Origin: Plantago major
Lineage: Eukaryota > Streptophyta > Magnoliopsida > Lamiales > Plantaginaceae
Reading direction: 5' to 3'
DNA: 64,000 bases
Assembly: GCA_026545765.1 (NCBI GenBank)
Contig: CM048840.1
Coordinates: forward strand, 56,854,580-56,918,579
Under the pieces are notes generated by a model. The model was given only the letters and a program-made list of their open reading frames with translations. It was not told the DNA's origin and searched no databases. Below, in pieces: positions 46,001-59,050 of the stretch. Both the position numbers and the translations under genes were made by a program. Each line of letters begins with the position of its first letter. Position 1 is the stretch's first letter.

Positions 46001-49000
46001 TACTTGTTGTTTATCCCAATCCATATGCGTGTTTATTAATTCTCAAGTAGTGTGCTTCGTTCGTGATACTCTTACTCCTTCTGTGTATTGTTTAAATCTC
46101 GAATAGACTTGTTTGTTTGACATTATCCCACTCCTTTAGTGTGTTGTTTAACTCTCGAGTATAGTTATTCGTTTGTTTATCTTCCATCTCCAACGTTTGT
46201 TGTTTATATCTCTCAAGTAGATTTGTTCGTCTGTTGTTTATTCAACACCTTTTGTGTGTTGTTTAACTCTCAAGTAGAGTTCTTCGTTTGTTATTTTATT
46301 ATTCCTCTTGTGTGATTTTTAAATCTCAAATTGACTTCTCCGTTTGTAATTATCTCTCTCCCATTATTGTTTTATTTAACTCCGAGGTAGAAGTTTATAC
46401 TTGTTGTTTATCCCAATCCATATGTGTGTTGATTAGTTTACATGTAGTGTTCTTCGTTTGTGATACTCTTACTCCTTCTGTGTATTGTTTAATTCTCGAA
46501 TAGACTTCTTTGTTTGACATTATCCCACTCCTTTAATGAGTTGTTTAACTCTCGAGTAGAGTTATTTATTTGTTTATGTTCCATCTCCAAAGTTTGTTGT
46601 TTATATCTCTCAAGTAGATTTGTTCGTTTGTTGTTTATTCAACACCTTTTGTGTTTTGTTTAACTCTCAAGTAGAGTTCTTCGTTTGTTATTTTATTATT
46701 CCTCTTGCGTGATTTTTAAATCTCAAATTGACTTCTCCGTTTGTAATTATCTCTCTCCCATTATTGTTTTATTTAACTCTTGAGTAGAATTTTATACTTG
46801 TTGTTTATCCCAATCCATATGTGTGTCAATTAATTCACAAGTAGTGTTCTTCGTTTGTGATACTCTTACTCCTTCTGTGTATTGTTTAAATCTCGAATAG
46901 ACTTCTTTATTTGACATTATCCCACTCCTTTAGTGTGTTGTTTAACTCTCGAGTAGAGTTATTCGTTTGTTGTTCTTCCCTCTCCAAAGTCTGTCGTTTA
47001 TATCTCTCAAGTAGAGTTTTTCATTTGTTGTTTATTCAAATCCTTTTGTATTTCGTTCAACTCTCAAGTAGAGTTCTTCGTTCGTTATATTGTTACTCGT
47101 CCTGTGAGTTGTTTAAATCTAAAATTGCCTTCTCCGTTTTTATTTATCCCACTCCTTTTTTGTGTTGTTTAACTCTCGAGTAGAATTTTACATTTGTTGT
47201 TTATCGCACTCCTTATGTGTGTTCTTTAACTCTTAAGTTGTGTTCTTCGTTTGTGATACTCTTACTCCTTCTGTGTATTGTTTAAATCTAGAATAGACTT
47301 CTTTGTTTGACATTATCCCACTCCTTTAGTATGTTGTTTAACTCTCGAGTAGAATTTTACATTTGTTGTTTATCCCACTCCTTATGTGTGTTCTTTAACT
47401 CTTAAGTAGTGTTCTTCATTTGTGATAATCTTACTCCTTCTGTGTATTGTTTAAATCTCGAATAGACTTCTTTGTTTGACATTATCCCACTCCTTTAGTG
47501 TGTTGTTTATATCTCTCAAGTAGATTTGTTCGTTTGTTGTTTATTCAACACCTTTTGTGTTTTGTTTAACTCTCGAGTCGAGTTCTTCGTTCGTTATTTT
47601 ATTATTCCTCTTGTGTGTTGTTTAAATCTCAAATTGACTTCTCCGTTTGTAATTATCTCTCTCCCATTATTGTTTTATTTCACTCCGGAGTAGAATTTTA
47701 TACTTGTTGTTTATCCCAATCCATATGTTTGTTGATTAGTTTACATATAGTGTTCTTCGTTTGTGATACTCTTACTCCTTCTGTGTATTGTTTAATTCTC
47801 GAATAGACTTCTTTGTTTGACATTATCCCAATCCTTTACTGAGTTGTTTAACTCTCGAGTAGAGTTATTTATTTGTTTATGTTCCATCTCCAAAGTTTGT
47901 TGTTTATATCTCTCAAGTAGATTTGTTCGTTTGTTGTTTATTCAACACCTTTTGTGTTTTGTTTAACTCTCGAGTCGAGTTCTTCGTTCGTTATTTTATT
48001 ATTCCTCTTGTGTGTTGTTTAAATCTCAAATTGACTTCTCCGTTTGTAATTATCTCTCTCCCATTATTGTTTTATTTCACTCCGGAGTAGAATTTTATAC
48101 TTGTTGTTTATCCCAATCCATATGTTTGTTGATTAGTTTACATATAGTGTTCTTCGTTTGTGATACTCTTACTCCTTCGGTGTATTGTTTAAATCTCGAA
48201 TAGACTTCTTTATTTGACATTATCCCACTCCTTTAGTGTGTTGTTTAACTCTCGAGTAGATTTATTCGTTTGTTGTTCTTCCCTCTCAAAAGTCTGTCGT
48301 TTATATCTCTCAAGTAGAGTTTTTCGTTTGTTGTTTATTCAAATCCTTTTGTATTTCGTTTAACTCTCAAGTAGAGTTCTTCATTCGTTATATTGTTACT
48401 CCTCCTGTGAGTTGTTTAAATCTAAAATTGCCTTCTCCGTTTTTAATTATCCCACTCCTTTTTTGTGTTGTTTAACTCTCGAGTAGAATTTTACATTTGT
48501 TGTTTATCGCACTCCTTATGTGTGTTCTTTAACTCTTAAGTTGTGTTCTTCGTTTGTGATACTCTTACTCCTTCTGTGTATTGTTTAAATCTGGAATAGA
48601 CTTCCTTGTTTGGCATTATACCACTCCTTTAGTGTTCTTTAACTCTCGAGTAGAGTTATTCGTTTGTTTATCTTCCATCTCCAAAGTTTTTTGTTTATAT
48701 CTCTCAAGTATATTTGTTCGTTTTTTGTTTATTCAACACCTTTTGTGTTTTGTTTAACTCTCAAGTGGAGTTCTTCGTTCGTTATTTTATGATTCCTCTT
48801 GTGTGATGTTTAAATCTCAAATTGACTTCTCCGTTTGTAATTATCTCTCTCCTATTATTGTTTTATTTAACTCCCGAGTAGAATTTTATACTTGTTGTTT
48901 ATCCCAATCCATATGTGTGTTGATTAATTCTCAAGTAGTGCTCTTCGTTTGTGATACTCTTACTCCTTCTGTGTATTGTTTAAATCTCGAATAGACTTCT

Positions 49001-49759
49001 TTGTTTGACATTATCCCACTCCTTTAGTGTGTTGTTTAACTCTCGAGTATAGTTATTCGTTTGTTTATCTTCCATCTCCAACGTTTGTTGTTTATATCTC
49101 TCAAGTAGATTTGTTCGTCTGTTGTTTATTCAACACCTTTTGTGTGTTGTTTAACTCTCAAGTAGAGTTCTTCGTTTGTTATTTTATTATTCCTCTTGTG
49201 TGATTTTTAAATCTCAAATTGACTTCTCCGTTTGTAATTATCTCTCTCCCATTATTGTTTTATTTAACTACCGAGTAGAATTTTATACTTGTTGTTTATC
49301 CCAATCCATATGTGTGTTGATTAATTCTCAAGTAGTGTTCTTCGTTTGTGATACTCTTACTCCTTCTGTGTATTGTTTAAATCTCGAATAGACTTCTTTA
49401 TTTGACATTATCCCACTCCTTTAGTGTGTTGTTTAACTCTCGAGTAGAGTTATTCGTTTGTTGTGCTTCCCTCTCCAAAGTCTGTCGTTTATATCTCTCA
49501 AGTAGAGTTTTTCGTTTGTTGTTTATTCAAATCCTTTTGTGTTTTGTTTAACTCTCAAGTACGGTTCTTCGTTCGTTATTTTATTACTCCTTCTGTGAGT
49601 TGTTTAAATCTAAATTTACCTTCTCCGTTTTTAATTATCCCACTCCTTTATTGTATTTTTTAACTCTCGTGTAGAATTTTACATTTGTTGTTTATCCCAC
49701 TCCTTATGTGTGTTCTTTAACTCTTAAGTAGTGTTCTTCGTTTGTGATACTCTTAATCC
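43032..49759. repeat. Satellite array, second block, higher-order repeats
   Basis: Sub-monomers of 55-58 bp, at least seven recurring types. In one seven-unit set starting at 44289, measured spacings of the TCTC core are 56, 56, 58, 57, 55, 57 and 57 bp. Seven units make a period of about 397 bp (clear between 47615 and 48012). A 565-bp period of ten units appears around 45326 to 45891. Recurrent plus-strand frames of about 63 residues come from three successive units of 57 bp and then hit a stop; they are not genes. The block starts at a broken unit after the copia piece and stops where the LINE tail begins. Confidence 0.93.
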
Positions 49760-49768
49760 TTTTTTTTT
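49760..49768 (-). other. A tail of the LINE
   Basis: Nine T on the plus strand between satellite sequence (CTCTTAATCC) and LINE 3' sequence (GCATAAATAGAGCATA). On the minus strand this is the terminal A run left by target-primed reverse transcription. Confidence 0.75.
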
Positions 49769-50005
49769 GCATAAATAGAGCATATATTAATAAAAGTAAA
49801 AGAGTACAAAGCGTAAAAGTAGAGATTACAAAGGTACCCACAGGCGGGTTACAACGCGAAACAAGTGAAACAAACAAAGAAACAAAAATAACATAACCCG
49901 GGATCAAGGTGATCCATGGTTGCAACCGCGGGCCTCGTTAAAACCCAGTCATGGAAAAACCCAGTGGGAAAAACCCATGGCTGGGAAAAAGAGTGCGAAA
50001 GCTAG

Positions 50006-53000
50006 CTATGGAAACCTATAATAAGGTAAACCGTACATGTCCCTGTGTATGTGAGGTCGAAGGACATCCAATGGAGAAGTCCAGAAACCCTCCAGATCCA
50101 ACTTTGAGAGAGCATCAGCGACCGAGTTGCCTTCACGAAAAATATGAGACACCCGAAAATCCATGTCACGCATATGAGAGAGAGTCAATAGCCAAGGGTT
50201 CCGGAATTTGCAAGGGACCAAGTTAGTACCCGCGGAGAGCAAATTCTCTACATAAGCAGAATCTGTCTCCAACCAAATCTTATTCCAGCCCTGGGTGTGA
50301 GCAAATTCAATGCCAATCATAACTGCAAGTAACTCGACTTCAAAAGCATAAAGCGTACCCAGCTGATTTACAAAGCAACCCATCACGGTACCATTTGAAT
50401 CTCTAAAAACCCCAGCCGAAGTAGAGGAGCCAGGAGCGGCAAGAGAACTTCCATCCGTGTTGCATTTGATCCATCCCGGGAGAGGGGGATACCATCGGAC
50501 CTCAATGATATCTCGTGACTTAGGCGGGCACCCTTGAATACGAAAAGAATGAAGGACTTGTAAATCAACTTGATTATTAGCCATAGAACCAAGAGGGTGG
50601 GAATTAGCCTCGCCTACAAGACTCCAAATCAGAAGCAAGAATGCCTGGAAACAGGAACACCATCAAATAAGCAACGATTGCGCGCAGTCCAAAGCACCCA
50701 AATTCCCGTCACAAAGGCAAGACGCCACAAAGAGAGAATCTGAGAGCTAAAATGTTGACCCATGGCATATAATAAAAGCTTTCCAAAACTAAAGCAATCT
50801 CGAAAAGGAACCTGGAAAAGATCAAATAGAGTATGCCAGATAGTCCGAGTGAACGAACAAGAGACCAGTAAATGGTCTGGGCAATCCATAGCAGCATAGC
50901 AAAAAACACACACCGAAGGACCAACAAAACCAGAGCCCCGCAGTTTCTCAATAGTTGGAAGAACACCATGAATAGCCTTCCAAACTGTGATAGAACGACG
51001 GGGTGGGATAAAAGGAGCCCATATCCAAGATCCCCAGTCAATCTTAAGGAAACGCGGCCGCAAAGAGTGATAAACCATCATAGAGTGTACAAAAGATCCC
51101 TGGATCACTGATTGAACAAGACATAAACGACCGGCCATAGAGAGAGAAGTGCCCTTCCATTTACTAAACTTTGCTAGAATCGAGTCCGCAAGGGATTGTA
51201 AATGACAAGTCCGAGTGCCCCACGGAAAAGTGGAACTCCCAAATACGTGAAAGGAAGGTGACCCTCGATAATATCCATGATTCTGCACAAGTGGTTCTTC
51301 CTGACTCGGGTGAGAAAAGTACTAAGATAAGCCCTGGACTTCCGAGGATTGAAGTGTTGTCCCGACCAAGCAGCATATTTTTCCAGGATCCTAAGAATAG
51401 TCCGACAATTCGCAGCAGTAGCCCTGCAAAAAATAATCACATCATCCGCATAAAGAAGGTGAGAAGGAAAAGTAAGAGATTGTCCAATGAATAAAGGAGT
51501 GAGCTCCCCTGAATTGGCAGCCTTCGAGAGAAGCTTGCTAAGAACTTCCTCCGCGATGCAAAAGAGAAGAGGGGAAAGAGGATTCCCTTGACGAACTCCC
51601 TGAGAACAGCCAAAGTACCCTTCCGGAGCCCCATTAATCAGAACCGAGAGCTTTGCCGAGTGAAGAATATGATTAATCCAACCAACAAAGGTAGAAGAGA
51701 AACCATATTTTGTGAGAACCGCCAAAAGAAAGTCCCAATTTAGAGTATCAAAGGCTTTCCGGATGTCAACCTTCAACACCAGATTACCCTTACTACAATG
51801 AAGACCAAGACTATTAACTCCTTCAGAGGCTAAGGCAATACAATCATGTAAGCGTCTCCCCGGAATAAAACCAAATTGATGAAAGGAGAGCAACCCCGAT
51901 AAAATCGGACCCAAACGATCGGCCAAAATCTTAGCAATAATCTTATAAAGAAAATTACCAAGAACAATAGGGCGGAAATCTTCAATACGCATCTCTGATT
52001 TTCGGAATAAGAGTGACAAAACTAGAGTTCATACCTGCCGGGAAATGACCATGAAGGAAGAACGACCGAATCGCCAAAGACACCTCCGCACCAATAATGT
52101 GCCACATAGATTGATAGAAACTGCCCCCGAAACCATCCGGTCCAGGAGCACTATCAGGTGACATACTGAAAATAACATGATGGATGTCATCCTCGGAAGG
52201 AATATCGATTAGCAATTGATTTTGTTCATCCGTAATCGAACAATGGATAAGCTCATCTAGTTCATCGAACGAGACAACCGTGGGCTGAGTTTGTGAGAAC
52301 AGATTCTCATAATAAGAAATCATATGATTCCGGATCCGAATTGCATCGTGATTGATAGAGCCATCAATTATCAAAGGGGAAATACCGAGAATACCTTTGC
52401 GAATCATTAGAGAACGATGGAAAAAACCAGAATTTCTATCACCGTCTTTTAACCACGCAGCCCGGTTCTTTTGACGCAAAAAAGTTACCTCTTGATTCAG
52501 AATAGCATTGTAGTCCGCGATTGCCTCAAGTTCCTTGTGGGGAATATCATTTATCGGACCATGGAGGGATAATTGCTGCTGAACCAACTCCAGCTTATTA
52601 CGAGCAGCAAGAAGACGAGAATTAAGCTCACCAAAGACATTAATATTCCAATCTATGATAGTGGATTTCAGCCTTTCTAATTTCCGTATAACCAAAGAAA
52701 AAGAGACAATGGCCGTAATAGGAGTTTGCCAGGAAAGCTTAATTAACTCCTCAAACGAACTGTGACTAAGCCACATTGCTTGGAATCTGAATGGTCGAGG
52801 ACGAGATAGCGCTTGTTCATGCGCACAGGAAACAAAGAGGGGGCTGTGATCCGAGCAAGTACGCAAGCCCACACGAACCATCACTGATCCCATAAATCCA
52901 AAAAGGATTGTGAAGAAAGAGCCCTATCAATACGTGTCTCTAGATAACCACTAGAGAAACGACGATTCGACCAAGTAAAAAAGCAACCAGAACTAGGAAT

Positions 53001-53543
53001 CGATAAGAACTCCCCATCATTGATAAAAGAATGGAAATCCATGGTTTTAAGACGAACTGGAGGAGTACCATTCGATCGTTCATGCGCACCAATCACAGCA
53101 TTGAAATCTCCCACCAAAAGCAAGGGTGTGTTTGGCAAAAGCAGTAAATCACGCCATAAGTCTCGACGACAAATATAATCAGCATGGGCATGAATAAAAG
53201 CTAATAGGAAGTCCCGTTGAAGCCAAGAAACTTTAATAACAAGAACTTGAGAAGAAGAGAAAACTATAGAAGAACTAGAAGAAGAGAGATCTTCCAAAAC
53301 CCATAAGTTAGGAAGACTGTTAGGGCGCGTATTTTCACCAAGAAAGCGCATTCCCATCGCATTCCAATAAGAATCTGGTATGGAGGAGGAAGGAACCTTT
53401 GGTTCCGCAATAGCAAACCAACGAGGACGAGTAGAAACTACATGATGCTTGAGCATATCTTGTGAGGGAGCATTCCCAATACCCCGAATGTTCCAAAACA
53501 GAACATTCATTGGGAAACAACGTGAGAGGAATCTGCATGGCAA
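50006..53543 (-). pseudogene. LINE ORF2: endonuclease, RT, zinc region, RNase H
   Basis: The endonuclease (53543-52830) shows NVLFWNIRGIGN, AIAEPKV, GDFNAVIGAHE, RIDRALSS and, in the next frame, SDHSPLFVSC. The RT (about 52200-51250) shows FVTLIPK, IEDFRPIVLGNFLYKIIAK, FGFIPGRRLHDCI and LKVDIRKAFDTLNWDFL. It also has GVRQGNPLSPLLFCIAEE and the catalytic LLYADDVIIF. A zinc-binding RT-associated region follows (CVFCYAAMDCPDHLLVSC, about 50900). RNase H (about 50480-50080) shows IKCNTDGSS, FEVELLAVMIGIEFA, LETDSAYVENLL and REGNSVADALSKL. Frame changes lie near 52885, 52000, 51215 and 50635. In active L1s this protein nicks DNA and copies the LINE RNA there. The RNase H is typical of plant L1 elements. 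Confidence 0.93.
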
Positions 53544-53594
53544 GTAGCAGATGTAAGAGTTGTAATATCCAGCAAAGAATTATCATCATTTATA

Positions 53595-54175
53595 TCACCG
53601 TCTACTAAGTCTGCCCATCTTGCACCCGCCAGAATCCCATGGCATTAATAGCGCAAAGTAGGGAGAATTAGGGGATGAAGAGGCAGCCTTAGTGGCATTA
53701 GATGGGTTGTTAATGCGTTCACGCATAATCTCAACTGAATCTTTTATTCGCATATTAGCCTCCATAGAATCGTCCAATGAAGATGTGTTAGGGCTGTGCG
53801 CAATAGGAGTTGAAGGTTGCGAGGTCATTGCGTAACCGAATCTTGCAAAAGCGAAATCTCAGACTCACCACCCATGTTCTCATCCTCCACCACGTTCGAA
53901 TCCAACAAGGCAAACCGGTTCGACTCCAACAACGGAGATACAGCCGGCGTAGCAGGCCGTTTAGGCAAATTAACATTACGTCGCGGGAGAAACTTCCTGA
54001 ATCCCGTAGCATCAGGTGGATTTGAAACAACAACAGTAGAAGTCGCCAACGGACCAGCAGGTGGTAAACGTTCAGATTGTGCGTTTATAACCACCGGCGG
54101 AATAGCAACCAAAGTTGATTGTGCTAAGTTAGCATTAGCGTTTGCCCTAGGAGGCGGTGAGCTGGGCCTAGACAT
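53595..54175 (-). pseudogene. LINE ORF1 C-terminal remnant
   Basis: Two short overlapping minus-strand frames upstream of ORF2. One starts MSRPSSPPPRANANANLAQS at 54175 and contains NRFALLDS. The other ends near 53595 just before ORF2. The Pro/Ser/Ala-rich character and NRFALLD-type words fit the tail of plant L1 ORF1 RNA-binding proteins. The usual RNA-recognition and zinc-knuckle parts are absent because the element is 5'-truncated. A frame change separates the two parts near 53828. Confidence 0.6.
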
Positions 54176-54189
54176 CTCCTTATCTTTGT

Positions 54190-57100
54190 TGTGTACTGTT
54201 TAAATCTCTAATAGACTTCTTTGTTTGACATTATCCCAATCCTTTAGTTTGTTGTTTAACTCTCGAGTAGAGTTATTCGTTTGTTGTTCATCCATCTCCA
54301 AAGTTTGTTTTTTATATCTCTCAAGTAGATTTTTTCGTTTGTTATTTACTCAACACCTTTTGTGTTTTGTTTAACTCTCAAGTAGAGTTCTTCGATCGTT
54401 ATTTTATTACTCCGCTTGTGTGTTGTTTAAATCTCAAATTGACTTCTCCGTTTGTAATTATCTCTCTCCCATTATTGTTTTATTTAACTCCCGAGTAGAA
54501 TTTTATACTTGTTCTTTATCCCAATCCATATGTGTGTTGATTAATTCACATGTAGTGTTCTTCGTTTGTGATACTCTTACTCCTTCGGTGTATTGTTTAA
54601 ATCTCGAATAGACTTCTTTATTTGACATTATCCCACTCCTTTAGTATGTTGTTTAACTCTCGAGTAGAGTTATTCGTTTGTTGTTCTTCCCTCTCCAAAG
54701 TCTGTCGTTTATATCTCACAAGTAAATTTTTTCGTTTGTTGTTTATTCAAATCCTTTTGTGTTTCGTTTAACTCTCAAGTAGAGTTCTTCGTTCGTTATT
54801 TTGTTACTCCTCCTGTGAGTTGTTTAAATCTAAAATTGCCTTCTCAGTTTTTAATTATCCCACTCCTTTATTGTGTTGTTTAACTCTCGAGTAGAATTTT
54901 ACATTTGTTGTTTATCCCACTCCTTATGTGTGTTCTTTAACTCTTAAGTAGTGTTCTTCATTTGTGATACTCTTACTCCTTCTGTGTATTGTTTAAATCT
55001 CGAATAGACTTCATTGTTTGACATTATCCCACTCCTTTAGTGTGTTGTTTATATCTCTCAAGTAGATTTGTTCGTTTGTTGTTTATTCAACACCTTTTGT
55101 GTTTTGTTTAACTCTCAAGTGGAGTTCTTCGTTCGTTATTTTATTATTCCTCTTGTGTGTTGTTTAAATCACAAATTGAATTCTCCGTTTGTAATTATTT
55201 CTCTCCCATTATTGTTTTATTTAACTTCCGAGTAGAATTTTATACTTGTTGTTTATCCCAATCCATATGTGTGTTGAATAATTCTCAAGTAGTGTTCTTC
55301 GTTCGTGATACTCTTACTGCTTCTGTGTATTGCTTAAATCTCGAATAGACTTCTTTGTTTGACATTATACCACTCCGTTACTATGTTGTTTAACTCTCGA
55401 GTAGAATTTTACATTTGTTGTTTATCCCACTCCTTATGTGTGTTCTTTAACTTTTAAGTTGTATTCTTCGTTTGTGATACTCTTACTCCTTCTGTGTATT
55501 GTTTAATTCTCGAATAGACTTCTTTGTTTGACATTATCCCACTTCTTTAATGAGTTGTTTAACTCTCGAGTAGAGTTATTTGTTTGTTTATGTTCCATCT
55601 CCAAAGTTTGTTGTTTATATCTCTCAAGTAGATTTGTTCGTTTGTTGTTTATTCAACACCTTTTGTGTTTTGTTTAACTCTCAAGTAGAGTTCTTCGTTC
55701 GTTATTTTATTATTCCTCTTGTGTGATTTTTAAATCTCAAATTGACTTCTCTGTTTGTAATTATCTCTCTCCCATTATTGTTTTATTTAACTCTCGAGTA
55801 GAATTTTATACTTGTTGTTTATCCCAATCCATATGTGTGTCAATTAATTCACAAGTAGTGTTCTTCGTTTGTGATACTCTTACTCCTTCTGTGTATTGTT
55901 TAATCTCGAATAGACTTCTTTATTTGACATTATCCCACTCCTTTAGTGTGTTGTTTAACTCTCGAGTAGAGTTATTCGTTTGTTGTTCTTCCCTCTCCAA
56001 AGTCTGTCGTTTATATCTCACAAGTAAATTTTTTCGTTTGTTTTTTATTCAAATCCTTTTTGGTTTTCGTTTAACTCTCAAGTAGAGTTGTTCATTCGTT
56101 ATTTTGTTACTCCTCCTGTGAGTTGTTTAAATCTAAAATTGCCTTCTCGGTTTTTAATTATCCCACTCCTTTATTGTGTTGTTTAACTCTCGAGTAGAAT
56201 TTTACATTTGTTGTTTATCCCACTCCTTATGTGTGTTCTTTAACTCTTAAGTAGTGTTCTTCATTTGTGATACTCTTACTCCTTCTGTGTATTGTTTAAA
56301 TCTCGAATAGACTTCATTGTTTGACATTATCCCACTCCTTTAGTGTGTTGTTTATATCTCTCAAGTAGATTTGTTCGTTTGTTGTTTACTCAACACCTTT
56401 TGTGTTTTGTTCAACTCTCAAGTGGAGTTCTTCGTTCGTTATTTTATTATTCCTCTTGTTTGTTGTTTAAATCTCAAATTGACTTCTCCGTTTGTAATTA
56501 TTTCTCTCCCATTATTGTTTTATTTAACTCCCGAGTAGAATTTTATACTTGTTGTTTATCCCAATCCATATGTGTGTTGAATAATTCTCAAGTAGTGTTC
56601 TTCGTTCGTGATACTCTTACTCCTTCTGTGTATTGCTTAAATCTCGAATAGACTTCTTTGTTTGACATTATACCACTCCTTTACTATGTTGTTTAACTCT
56701 CGAGTAGAATTTTACATTTGTTGTTTATCCCACTCCTTATGTGTGTTCTTTAACTTTTAAGTAGTATTCTTCGTCTGTGATACTCTTACTCCTTCTGTGT
56801 ATTGTTTAATTCTCGAATAGACTTCTTTGTTTGACATTATCCCACTCCTTTAGTGTGTTGTTTAACTCTCGAGTAGAGTTATTTGTTTGTTTATGTTCCA
56901 TCTCCAAAGTTTGTTGTTTATATCTCTCAAGTAGATTTGTTCGTTTGTTGTTTATTCAACACCTTTTGTGTTTTGTTTAACTCTCAAGTAGAGTTCTTCG
57001 TTCGTTATTTTATTATTCCTCTTGTGTGATTTTTAAATCTCAAATTGACTTCTCCGTTTGTAATTATCTCTCTCCCATTATTGTTTTATTTAACTCTCGA

Positions 57101-59050
57101 GTAGAATTTTATACTTGTTGTTTATCCCAATCCATATGTGTGTCAATTAATTCACAAGTAGTGTTCTTCGTTTGTGATACTCTTACTCCTTCTGTGTATT
57201 GTTTAAATCTCGAATAGACTTCTTTATTTGACATTATCCCACTCCTTTAGTGTGTTGTTTAACTCTCGAGTAGAGTTATTCGTTTGTTGTTCTTCCCTCT
57301 CCAAAGTCTGTCGTTTATATCTCACAAGTAAATTTTTTCGTTTGTTTTTTATTCAAATCCTTTTGTGTTTCGTTTAACTCTCAAGTAGAGTTGTTCATTC
57401 GTTATTTTGTTACTCCTCCTGTGAGTTGTTTAAATCTAAAATTGCCTTCTCAGTTTTTAATTATCCCACTCCTTTATTGTGTTGTTTAACTCTCGAGTAG
57501 AATTTTACATTTGTTGTTTATCCCACTCCTTATGTGTGTTCTTTAACTCTTAAGTAGTGTTCTTCATTTGTGATACTCTTACTCCTTCTGTGTATTGTTT
57601 AAATCTCGAATAGACTTCATTGTTTGACATTATCCCACTCCTTTAGTGTGTTGTTTATATCTCTCAAGTAGATTTGTTCGTTTGTTGTTTACTCAACACC
57701 TTTTGTGTTTTGTTCAACTCTCAAGTGGAGTTCTTCGTTCGTTATTTTATTATTCCTCTTGTTTGTTGTTTAAATCTCAAATTGACTTCTCCGTTTGTAA
57801 TTATTTCTCTCCCATTATTGTTTTATTTAACTCCCGAGTAGAATTTTATACTTGTTGTTTATCCCAATCCATATGTGTGTTGAATAATTCTCAAGTAGTG
57901 TTCTTCGTTCGTGATACTCTTACTCCTTCTGTGTATTGCTTAAATCTCGAATAGACTTCTTTGTTTGACATTATACCACTCCTTTACTATGTTGTTTAAC
58001 TCTCGAGTAGAATTTTACATTTGTTGTTTATCCCACTCCTTATGTGTGTTCTTTAACTTTTAAGTAGTATTCTTCGTCTGTGATACTCTTACTGCTTCTG
58101 TGTATTGTTTAATTCTCGAATAGACTTCTTTGTTTGACATTATCCCACTCCTTTAGTGTGTTGTTTAACTCTCGAGTAGAGTTATTTGTTTGTTTATCTT
58201 CCATCTCCAAAGTTTGTTGTTTATATCTCTCAAGTAGATTTGTTCGTTTGTTGTTTATTCAACACCTTTTGTGTTTTGTTTAACTCTCAAGTAGAGTTCT
58301 TCGTTTGTTTATTCAAATCCTTTTGTATTTTGTTTAACTCTCCAGTAGAGTTCTTCGTTCGTTATTTTGTTACTCCTCCTGTGAGTTGTTTAAATCTAAA
58401 ATTGCCTTCTCAGTTTTTAATTATCCCACTCCTTTATTGTGTTGTTTAACTCTCGAGTAGAATTTTACATTTGTTGTTTATCCCACTCCTTATGTGTGTT
58501 CTTTAACTCTTAAGTAGTGTTCTTCATTTGTGATACTCTTACTCCTTCTGTGTATTGTTTAAATCTCGAATAGACTTCATTGTTTGACATTATCCCACTC
58601 CTTTAGTGTGTTGTTTATATCTCTCAAGTAGATTTGTTCGTTTGTTGTTTATTCAACAGCTTTTGTGTTTTGTTTAACTCTCAAGTGGAGTTCTTCGTTC
58701 GTTATTTTATTATTCCTCTTGTGTGTTGTTTAAATCTCAAATTGACTTCTCCGTTTGTAATTATTTCTCTCCCATTATTTTTTTATTTAACACCCGAGTA
58801 GAATTTTATACTTGTTGTTTATCCCAATCCATATGTGTGTTGAATAATTCTCAAGTAGTGTTCTTCGTTCGTGATACTCTTACTGCTTCTGTGTATTGCT
58901 TAAATCTCGAATAAACTTCTTTGTTTGACATTATACCACTCCTTTACTATGTTGTTTAACTCTCGAGTAGAATTTTACATTTGTTGTTTATCCCACTCCT
59001 TATGTGTGTTCTTTAACTTTTAAGTAGTATTCTTCGTGTGTGATACTCTT
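54190..59050. repeat. 1,303-bp higher-order repeat, three copies plus one short
   Basis: Corresponding points repeat every 1,303 bases: 54420, 55723 and 57026; also 55157, 56460 and 57763; also 56343 and 57646. Each period holds about 23 sub-monomers. The middle copies (about 55.44-56.74 kb and 56.74-58.05 kb) look nearly identical. A fourth copy (58.05-59.05 kb) has a period of 960 bases, 343 less, equal to six sub-monomers, consistent with unequal exchange in register. Copy one begins next to the LINE. Confidence 0.85.

Larger units (their letters stand above)
49760..54178 (-). mobile_element. L1-type LINE, 5'-truncated, 4.4 kb
   Basis: A minus-strand LINE inside the satellite. It contains the end of ORF1, then ORF2 with endonuclease, reverse transcriptase, zinc-finger region and RNase H, a short 3' untranslated region and a 9-base A tail (T run 49760-49768 on the plus strand). 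The 5' end lies at about 54178, only three bases beyond an ORF1 Met. ORF1 is far shorter than the several hundred residues usual in plant L1s, so the copy is 5'-truncated, as is common. The satellite resumes in similar phase on the other side. Only a weak, imperfect target duplication candidate (CTCTTAATCC versus CTCCTTATCT) was seen. ORF2 carries about four frame changes, so it is inactive. Confidence 0.92.
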
